Shown here: positions 58,193 to 64,000 of the stretch, in pieces
Numbering within the stretch: position 1 is the stretch's first letter
How the letters are laid out: the number at the start of each line of letters is the position of its first letter
Source of the DNA: Clavibacter sp. B3I6
GTDB taxonomy: Bacteria > Actinomycetota > Actinomycetes > Actinomycetales > Microbacteriaceae
Direction: 5' to 3'
DNA: 64,000 nt
NCBI RefSeq assembly: GCF_030816895.1
Contig: NZ_JAUSYL010000001.1
Span: forward strand, 248,001 to 312,000
The notes under the pieces: generated by a model
What the model saw: only the letters and a program-made list of their open reading frames with translations
Told to the model about the DNA's origin: nothing
The model's database searches: none
Program-made: the position numbers and the translations under genes

Positions 58193-60001
58193 GTGAGCAC
58201 CTTGCCGACCCCTCCTCCGCACGTCGGATCCGCCGCGGCCGAGCACCTCTCGCCGGCCTTCCCGGAGCGCGCCGCCTGGGGCACCGTCAGCAAGCTGCGG
58301 GCCTGGCAGGAGGAGGCGCTCACCGCGTACTTCGAGAAGGAGCCGCGCGACTTCCTCGCCAACGCGACGCCGGGCGCCGGCAAGACGACCTTCGCCCTCC
58401 GCCTCGCCTCCGAGCTCCTGCACCGCAAGACCGTCGACCGGATCACCGTCGTCGCCCCCACGGAGCACCTCAAGAAGCAGTGGGCCGACGCCGCCGCGCG
58501 CGCGGGCGTCCGCCTCGACCCCATGTACAGCAACTCCTCCGGCGCGCTCGGTCGGCACTACCACGGGGCCGCCGTCACCTACGCGCAGGTCGCGGCGAAC
58601 CCCTACCTGCACAAGACCATGACCGAGCAGAGCCGCACCCTGGTGATCCTCGACGAGGTCCACCACGGGGGCGACGCGCTCAGCTGGGGCGACGCCATCC
58701 GCGAGGCCTTCGAGCGCGCCACGCGCCGGCTCTCGCTCACGGGGACGCCGTTCCGCTCCGACACCGCGCCCATCCCGTTCGTCAGCTACCTCCGCGACCA
58801 CCGCGGCGTCCGCCTCTCGCAGACCGACTACGACTACGGCTACAGCCGCGCGCTCGCCGACGGGGTCGTGCGGCCCGTCATCTTCCTCGCGTACGCCGGC
58901 AGCATGCGCTGGCGCAACAAGATGGGCGACGAGATGGAGGCCCAGCTCGCCGAGGGCAACACGAAGGACATCACCTCGCAGGCGTGGCGCACGGCGCTCG
59001 CCCCCGACGGCGAGTGGATCCCGCAGGTGCTGCAGGCCGCCGACCGCCGGCTCAGCGAGGTCCGGCAGTCGATCCCCGACGCGGGCGGCCTCGTCATCGC
59101 CACCGACCACACCACGGCCCGCGCCTACGCCGCGATCCTCCAGCGCATCAGCGGGCAGCCGGTCACGCTCGTGCTCTCCGACGACGTGGAGGCGAGCGCC
59201 AACATCGACCGGTTCTCCCAGAGCACCTCGCGCTGGATGGTGGCGGTGCGCATGGTGTCCGAGGGCGTCGACGTGCCGCGGCTCGCCGTCGGCGTGTACG
59301 CCACGAGCGCGTCCACCCCGCTGTTCTTCGCGCAGGCGATCGGCCGCTTCGTGCGCGCCCGGCGCCGGGGCGAGACCGCCTCGATCTTCCTGCCGAGCGT
59401 CCCGAACCTCCTCGTGCTCGCCAACGAGCTGGAGCGCCAGCGCGACCACGCCCTCGACCGCGACTCCTCGAAGGAGGGCGACCTCTACAACCCCGAGGAC
59501 GCCATGATGGGCGAGGCGAACCGCAGCGAGAAGGGGTCCGACTCCCTGCTCAGCGAGTTCTCCTTCGAGGCGATGGGCTCCGAGGCCACCTTCGACAAGG
59601 TGCTGTTCGACGGCGCCGAGTTCGGGCAGATGGCCGACGTCGGCAGCCTCGAGGAGGAGGAGTTCATCGGGCTCCCGGGGATCCTCGAGCCCGAGCAGGT
59701 GCGCGAGCTCCTCGCCCAGCGTCAGCACCGGCAGTCGCGCCACGCGTCCGAGCGGGAGCGCAAGCAGGCCGAGAGCGGCGCGCCGAAGGACCCGGACGAC
59801 ATCCCGCTGTACCGCACGCTCAAGGAGCAGCGGCAGCTCCTCAACAGCCTCGTCGGCATGCGCGCGAAGCTGCACGGCGAGCCGCACGGCCTCGTGCACG
59901 CCGAGCTCCGGCGCGTGTGCGGCGGGCCCGCCGTCGGGCAGTGCAGCGTCACGCAGCTGCAGCAGCGCATCGACCAGCTCCGCAGGTGGATGCGCAGCTG
60001 A
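58193..60001 (+). CDS. Superfamily 2 DEAD/DEAH-box helicase
   Basis: 602-residue SF2 helicase. Motif I ANATPGAGKTTFA (from about residue 57), motif II LVILDEVHHGGD, motif III LSLTGTPFRSD, then VSEGVDVPRLAVGVYATSAS and the arginine-finger motif AQAIGRFVRARRRGE. The N-terminal LRAWQEEAL is a Q-motif-like region. The C-terminal 150 residues are charged and hold a predicted coiled coil (RQHRQSRHASERERKQAES). It resembles XPB/type III R subunit-like helicases widely kept in actinobacteria. The last codons belong to the first copy of a 47-bp tandem repeat. No methylase or nuclease partner lies nearby. Confidence 0.9.
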   Translation: MSTLPTPPPHVGSAAAEHLSPAFPERAAWGTVSKLRAWQEEALTAYFEKEPRDFLANATPGAGKTTFALRLASELLHRKTVDRITVVAPTEHLKKQWADAAARAGVRLDPMYSNSSGALGRHYHGAAVTYAQVAANPYLHKTMTEQSRTLVILDEVHHGGDALSWGDAIREAFERATRRLSLTGTPFRSDTAPIPFVSYLRDHRGVRLSQTDYDYGYSRALADGVVRPVIFLAYAGSMRWRNKMGDEMEAQLAEGNTKDITSQAWRTALAPDGEWIPQVLQAADRRLSEVRQSIPDAGGLVIATDHTTARAYAAILQRISGQPVTLVLSDDVEASANIDRFSQSTSRWMVAVRMVSEGVDVPRLAVGVYATSASTPLFFAQAIGRFVRARRRGETASIFLPSVPNLLVLANELERQRDHALDRDSSKEGDLYNPEDAMMGEANRSEKGSDSLLSEFSFEAMGSEATFDKVLFDGAEFGQMADVGSLEEEEFIGLPGILEPEQVRELLAQRQHRQSRHASERERKQAESGAPKDPDDIPLYRTLKEQRQLLNSLVGMRAKLHGEPHGLVHAELRRVCGGPAVGQCSVTQLQQRIDQLRRWMRS

Positions 60002-60146
60002 CGCGTCCGTGTGCTCCGGGGCCGCTCCGCAGGTGGATGCGCAGCTGGCGCGTCCGTGTGATCCGGGGCAGCTCCGCAGGTGGATGCGCAGCTGACGCGT
60101 GCGTGTGATCCGGGGCAGCTCCGCAGGTGGATGCGCAGCTAGCGCG
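59977..60146. repeat. 47-bp tandem repeat, about 3.6 copies
   Basis: Copies start at 59977, 60024, 60071 and 60118, exactly 47 bp apart. The first 23 bp (GCTCCGCAGGTGGATGCGCA plus GCT) are identical in all four; the remainder varies at a few positions and the fourth copy is cut short. Copy 1 includes the helicase stop codon. Inside each copy CTCCGC and GCGCAG-type arms form an imperfect hairpin. Lack of unrelated spacers rules out CRISPR. Confidence 0.9.
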
Positions 60147-60166
60147 CACCCACTCGCGTCGCTCCG

Positions 60167-61174
60167 CTAGGGCGCGGTCACGAACCCGTTGTCGACCATG
60201 AACTCGTAGGCGACGTCCGCCGGCTCCTCGCCCTGGTCGTCGACGCGGAGGTTCATCGCACGGAGCGCGTCGTCGGTGACGACGAGGGAGACCCGGTCGA
60301 AGACGTCCTGCAGGCCCGGGTGCTCCTCGAGCGTCCGGGTGTCGAGCACGGCGGCGACGTTGTAGGCGGGGAAGAAGCCGAGGTCGTCCTCGAGGATCCG
60401 GAGGCCGAGCTTGTCGATGCGGCCGTCGGTCGCGAACACCTCGCCGAACGCGCACGTGCCGCGATCCGTCGCGGTGTAGACCGCACCCGTGTCGAAGATG
60501 CTGACGTTGCCGTCCGGCACGCCGTCGTCGGACCCGCGGGGGATGCCGTACGCCTCGAGCAGCGGCGACAGGCCGTCCGGGCGGGAGTTGAACTCCGCCT
60601 CCACGCAGAAGGTGCGGTCGTCGACGGGGAGGTCCTTCACCTGCGACATCCTCGTGATGCCGAGCCGCTCGGCCTCCTCCTCGCGGATGGCCATCGCGTA
60701 CGTGTTGTTGAGCGGCGCGGGGGTGAGCCAGGTGAGCCCGTTGGCCCGGTCCGCGTCGCGCACGGCCTCGTACTGGGCGCGCTGGTCCGGGATGCCCTCG
60801 GGCTCGCCGAGGTAGCTCAGCCAGGCGGTGCCCGTGTACTCCCACGTCATGTCGGCGCCGTGGCTCGTCATGAGCTCGCGGGCCGGCACGCTGCCCGGGA
60901 CGTTCGTCTTGTCCGTGACCTCGAAGCCGGCGGCCTTCGCAGCGAGGACCGCGATCTTGCCGAGGATCAGCTGCTCGGTGAAGTTCTTCGACGTGATCGT
61001 GATCCCCGCGCCGTCGGGCAGGTCGAGCGGCTGGATCGACCCGGGCGCGACCTCCGGCACGTAGGCGGTGGCCGGCTGGAGCCCGCAGCCGGTGAGGGCC
61101 GCGAGGGCCGCGGCGACCAGGGCGGGCACGCCGAGCGCGCGGCGGAGGCGGACGGTGCGGGGGAGGGTCGTCAC
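60167..61174 (-). CDS. Osmoprotectant ABC transporter substrate-binding lipoprotein
   Basis: 335-residue OpuCC/ProX/OsmF-type binding protein. Signal peptide with lipobox LTGC (Cys30) after LVAAALAALTGC. The mature part has ITITSKNFTEQLILGKI and MTWEYTGTAWLSYLG, typical for glycine betaine/choline/carnitine binders. It ends with VAYEFMVDNGFVTAP. GTG start 3 nt after the permease stop. Last gene of the four-gene importer operon. Confidence 0.92.
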   Translation of the reverse strand: MTTLPRTVRLRRALGVPALVAAALAALTGCGLQPATAYVPEVAPGSIQPLDLPDGAGITITSKNFTEQLILGKIAVLAAKAAGFEVTDKTNVPGSVPARELMTSHGADMTWEYTGTAWLSYLGEPEGIPDQRAQYEAVRDADRANGLTWLTPAPLNNTYAMAIREEEAERLGITRMSQVKDLPVDDRTFCVEAEFNSRPDGLSPLLEAYGIPRGSDDGVPDGNVSIFDTGAVYTATDRGTCAFGEVFATDGRIDKLGLRILEDDLGFFPAYNVAAVLDTRTLEEHPGLQDVFDRVSLVVTDDALRAMNLRVDDQGEEPADVAYEFMVDNGFVTAP

Positions 61175-61176
61175 GG

Positions 61177-61941
61177 TCAGAGTCCCTTCGGGCGGGCGAC
61201 GTGCTCGACGACGCGACCCAGCCAGTCGATGGCGAGCGCGAGGAGCGCGATGAGCAGGGCGCCCGAGACGAGCACGGGGTAGAGGTAGAGGTTCACGCCC
61301 GTGGTGATCAGGATCCCGAGCCCGCCGCCGTTCACGAACGCGGCGAGGGCCGCGGTGCCCACGAGGAGCACGAGGGCGGTGCGGATCCCCGCGAGCATGA
61401 CGGGGACGGCCAGCGGCAGCTCGATGCGGAACAGCACCGCGCCGCGGCTCATGCCCATCCCGCGGCCGGCCTCGACGAGCCGCTCGTCGACGCCGCGGAT
61501 CCCGAGGATCGTGTTGCCGAGCACGGGGAGCGCGGCGTACAGGACCAGGGCCACGAGGCTCGCCTGGAACCCGTTCGGGATGATCATCGCGAGGAGCACC
61601 ACCAGGCCGATGGCGGGGGCCGCCGTGCCGAAGTTCGCGACCGCGAGGACCGGGCCGGAGTACCGCCGGAGCCGGCCGCGGGTGAGGAGCACGCCGAGCG
61701 GCACGGCGATGACGAGCACGACCGCGGCGGCCGAGAAGGTGAGCCCGAGGTGCTCGAGGGTCGACCGGCCGAGGGCGGTCGGGGCGAGGGTGGTCCGCTC
61801 CTGCGCGCTCAGCGGCGCGATCGCGAGCCAGACGAGGTAGGCGCCGAGCACCGCGGCGATCGCGACCGGCTGCGCGACGAGACCCCGCCAGGACCGTGCG
61901 CCGCCGACGGTCCCGGCGCTGGCGTCGAGGGCGGCGCTCAT
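61177..61941 (-). CDS. Osmoprotectant ABC transporter permease
   Basis: 254-residue permease of the OpuCB/ProW type with about six hydrophobic segments and the EAA-type loop LVEAGRGMGMSRGAVLFRIELPLAVPVMLAGIR. It has a longer N-terminus than the partner permease. The ATG overlaps the ATPase stop (ATGA). Confidence 0.92.
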   Translation of the reverse strand: MSAALDASAGTVGGARSWRGLVAQPVAIAAVLGAYLVWLAIAPLSAQERTTLAPTALGRSTLEHLGLTFSAAAVVLVIAVPLGVLLTRGRLRRYSGPVLAVANFGTAAPAIGLVVLLAMIIPNGFQASLVALVLYAALPVLGNTILGIRGVDERLVEAGRGMGMSRGAVLFRIELPLAVPVMLAGIRTALVLLVGTAALAAFVNGGGLGILITTGVNLYLYPVLVSGALLIALLALAIDWLGRVVEHVARPKGL

Positions 61942-63221
61942 CCGTGCTGCCCGTCCTGCGCATCCGGCGCGGCGACCGCGGCGGGGGCGCGCGCGGCGTC
62001 AGCGCCGACCGTGCCGACGGTGCCCGTGTTCGTGCCCACCGGCGCGCCGTCGAGCCCGCCGGCCGCGGAAGCGCGGGCGCGCGTGATGGCGTCCATGACG
62101 GTCTCGACGTCGATGACGCCGAGGAACGCGCCGCCGCGCCCCGTCACGAGCGCGGCGCCGGCGCTCGAGACGAGCATGGTGTCGAGCGCGTCATTGAGGG
62201 TCGCGCGGTTGCCGACGACCGGCAGGCCGGGCTCCGCGCCGTCGCCCACGAAGTCGACGCGGCCGAGCTGGCGGCGCGAGAGCCACTGGATCGGGCGGTC
62301 GCGGGCGTCGATGATGACCGCGTGCTGGTGACCGGCCGCGTCCATGCCCGCGAGCACGTCCGCCGCGGAGTCGCCGGGACGGCCGAGGACGGCGCTCGCC
62401 AGCGGCACCTCGTCGACGCGGCGGAGCGTGAGCTGCTTGAGCCCGGCGCCGGAGCCGATGAACTCCTCCACGAAGGCGTCGGCGGGCTCGGCGAGGATCC
62501 GCTCCGGGGTGTCGTACTGCACGATGCGCGCGCCCTCGGCGAAGACGACGATCCAGTCGCCGAGCTTCACGGCCTCGTCGAAGTCGTGCGTGATGATGAC
62601 GATGGTCTTCTGCAGCTCGGCCTGGATGCGGATCAGCTCGTCCTGCAGGCGCTGGCGGGTGATGGGGTCCACCGCGCCGAACGGCTCGTCCATGAGGAGC
62701 ACGGGCGGGTCGGCCGCGAGCGCGCGGGCCACGCCGACACGCTGCTGCTGGCCGCCCGAGAGCTCCTTGGGGTAGCGGTCGCGGTACTGCGCGGGGTCGA
62801 GCGACACGAGCTCGAGGAGCTCGTCCACGCGGGCGCGGATCCGGGCGGCATCCCAGCCCAGCATCCTCGGCACCACGGCGATGTTCGCCGCGACCGTCAT
62901 GTGCGGGAACAGCCCGCCGGCCTGGATCACGTACCCGATGCGGCGTCGGAGCTCGTCGCCGTCGATGCCGGTGACGTCCTCGTCGCCGAGCACCACGCGG
63001 CCCTCGGTGGGCTCGATCAGCCGGTTGATCATCTTCAGCGTCGTGGTCTTGCCGCAGCCCGACGGGCCGACGAGCATGACGATCTTGCCGGCGGGGATCT
63101 CCAGCGTGATCCCGTCGACGGCCGGCTTCGCCTGGCCCGGGTACCGCTTGGTGACGCCGTCGAGCAGGATCGAGCGCCCGCTGACCTCGGGGGTGCGGGG
63201 CGGGGTGGTGGTCTCAGACAC
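61938..63221 (-). CDS. Osmoprotectant ABC transporter ATP-binding protein with CBS domains
   Basis: 427-residue OpuCA/ProV-type ATPase. Walker A VGPSGCGKTTTLKMINRL, signature LSGGQQQRVGVARAL, Walker B LLMDEPFGAVDP. A tandem CBS region follows (HAVIIDARDRPIQWLS and LVTGRGGAFLGVIDVETVM), which in OpuA senses ionic strength. An Ala/Gly/Thr-rich tail of about 45 residues ends the protein. GTG start; overlaps both permease genes. Confidence 0.93.
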   Translation of the reverse strand: MSETTTPPRTPEVSGRSILLDGVTKRYPGQAKPAVDGITLEIPAGKIVMLVGPSGCGKTTTLKMINRLIEPTEGRVVLGDEDVTGIDGDELRRRIGYVIQAGGLFPHMTVAANIAVVPRMLGWDAARIRARVDELLELVSLDPAQYRDRYPKELSGGQQQRVGVARALAADPPVLLMDEPFGAVDPITRQRLQDELIRIQAELQKTIVIITHDFDEAVKLGDWIVVFAEGARIVQYDTPERILAEPADAFVEEFIGSGAGLKQLTLRRVDEVPLASAVLGRPGDSAADVLAGMDAAGHQHAVIIDARDRPIQWLSRRQLGRVDFVGDGAEPGLPVVGNRATLNDALDTMLVSSAGAALVTGRGGAFLGVIDVETVMDAITRARASAAGGLDGAPVGTNTGTVGTVGADAARAPAAVAAPDAQDGQHG

Positions 63222-63855
63222 GGATGCCTCTCGGTGTGGTGAGCCGGCCGATGCCGACGAGGACGAGGTCGAGCAGGAGGGCGAGGAGGACGACGCCGAG
63301 GACGCCCGTGAGGACGGACTCGATCGAGTTCTCGCCACCGAGCCGCGAGAGCCCGGAGAAGATGAAGCCGCCGAGGCCGGGACCGAGCACGTACGCGGCG
63401 ACGGCGGCGATGCCCATCACCATCTGCGCCGAGACGCGGATGCCGCCGAGGATCACGGGCCATGCGAGCGGCAGCTCGACCCGGAGGAGCGTGCGGAGGC
63501 GGCTCATGCCGATGCCCCGCGCCGACTCGACGACGGCCGGGTCGATCCCGGCGAGGCCGACGACCGCGTTCCGGAGGATCGGCAGGACGGCGAAGAAGGT
63601 CACGACCGCCACGGCAGGGGCGACCCCGAAGCCGAGCGGCGCGATCAGGAGGCCGACGAGCGCGAAGGCGGGGAGGGTCAGGCCGATGGCGGAGACGCTG
63701 TTGGCGACGGAGCGGAGCGGGCCGCTGCGGTAGACGAGGGCCGCGATGCCCACCGCGATGACCGTGGCGAGGATGAGGCACTGGACCACGAGGCTGAGGT
63801 GCTGCCACGCCGAGAACGCGATCTGGTCCGAGCGCTCGGACACGAAGTCCCACAT
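63214..63855 (-). CDS. Osmoprotectant ABC transporter permease (first gene of operon)
   Basis: 213-residue permease with about five helices and the EAA-type loop VVESARGIGMSRLRTLLRVELPLAWPVILGGIR. First gene of the operon; AGAGGAG lies upstream of the ATG. The 3' end overlaps the ATPase gene by 8 nt. Two different permeases plus a CBS-ATPase and lipoprotein make a complete OpuC-type quaternary amine importer. Confidence 0.92.
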   Translation of the reverse strand: MWDFVSERSDQIAFSAWQHLSLVVQCLILATVIAVGIAALVYRSGPLRSVANSVSAIGLTLPAFALVGLLIAPLGFGVAPAVAVVTFFAVLPILRNAVVGLAGIDPAVVESARGIGMSRLRTLLRVELPLAWPVILGGIRVSAQMVMGIAAVAAYVLGPGLGGFIFSGLSRLGGENSIESVLTGVLGVVLLALLLDLVLVGIGRLTTPRGIRV

Positions 63856-64000
63856 GACGATCTCCTCTGCATGGGTCGGGCACCGGGAGGGAGTCGGCTC
63901 GCATCACCCTACGCATGCCGCGGGGCCGCGCGAAGTTCGCGAAGGGGGGCTTGCGCCTGCTACCCGCGCACCCGCCGGGCGCGGACGCCCACGCGAGGGG
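63856..64000. other. Upstream region of the importer operon
   Basis: 145 bases to the window edge without a gene. TAGGGT on the minus strand (63906-63911) is a weak -10 candidate. Nothing else recognised. Confidence 0.3.

Noticed and set aside
58193..60001. Helicase as part of a restriction or defence system
   Set aside because: No methyltransferase, nuclease or other defence gene is adjacent; similar stand-alone helicases are ordinary in actinobacteria.
59977..60146. CRISPR array
   Set aside because: The units are contiguous tandem copies with no unique spacers, and no cas genes are present.

Overview
The window is 64 kb of very GC-rich DNA (roughly 70% or more by eye) densely packed with chromosomal housekeeping genes from an actinobacterium. 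Several things point to the Microbacteriaceae, and gene content and protein sequence suggest Clavibacter or a close relative: RbpA and WhiA, an opcA-containing pentose phosphate operon, a SUF operon with a Rieske ferredoxin between sufD and sufC, the DUF3099/SURF1/FabG neighbourhood, and many genes that seem to start at or next to the transcription start. The genus is an inference from remembered protein families; no database was searched. I saw no tRNA, rRNA, CRISPR array, insertion sequence or prophage, and no obvious foreign island.

Layout. 1-8100: end of an ANTAR response regulator (pdtaR-like), a hotdog thioesterase, polA, an orphan PTS EIIA, a DUF885 peptidase-like protein, rpsA and coaE. 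8100-17100: the excision repair genes uvrB, uvrA, uvrC, followed by rapZ and whiA. 17200-21800: sodA, then the lower-glycolysis run gap-pgk-tpiA, secG and rbpA. 21900-30200 (minus strand): a central carbon operon transcribed tkt-tal-pgi-zwf-opcA-pgl. 30300-36900: heme o and heme a synthesis (ctaB, ctaA) next to the Fe-S assembly operon sufB-sufD-Rieske-sufC-sufT. 37000-46600: an ABC-F ATPase, SURF1, a small zinc-ribbon-like protein, DUF3099, FabG, a phosphotransferase, SerB, the divergent glycogen/alpha-glucan genes glgC and glgA, an ABC ATPase and the type B ribosomal protein L31. 46700-60000: a DnaQ-like exonuclease, trehalose synthase, an alpha/beta hydrolase, a glycosyltransferase, a histidine phosphatase, a sirtuin, an rRNA/tRNA 2'-O-methyltransferase, a D,D-carboxypeptidase, an SGNH hydrolase, a two-domain VOC protein, an acyl-CoA dehydrogenase and a superfamily 2 helicase. 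60000-63900 (minus strand): a four-gene osmoprotectant (OpuC/ProU-type) ABC importer.

The genes connect as carbon and redox metabolism. The PPP operon feeds NADPH and pentoses and gap/pgk/tpiA carry triose flux. ctaA/ctaB/SURF1 support a cytochrome aa3-type oxidase and SUF supplies Fe-S clusters. GlgC, GlgA and TreS belong to the alpha-glucan/trehalose network, which together with the OpuC importer would provide storage and osmoprotection.

Three conserved genes (coaE, uvrA, tal) are each broken by one extra G/C base and become full length when it is removed; sequencing or assembly error is the simplest explanation. The most interesting non-coding signals are a 47-bp tandem repeat running out of the helicase 3' end, a recurring TANNNT element 6-8 nt before start codons (leaderless transcription), two cases where an upstream gene's TAG stop forms the first half of that element, nested divergent promoters between glgC and glgA, a large dyad at the tkt promoter, and short leader ORFs ending in ATGA overlaps with ctaB and the sirtuin gene. 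I did not find a convincing new defence or mobile system.
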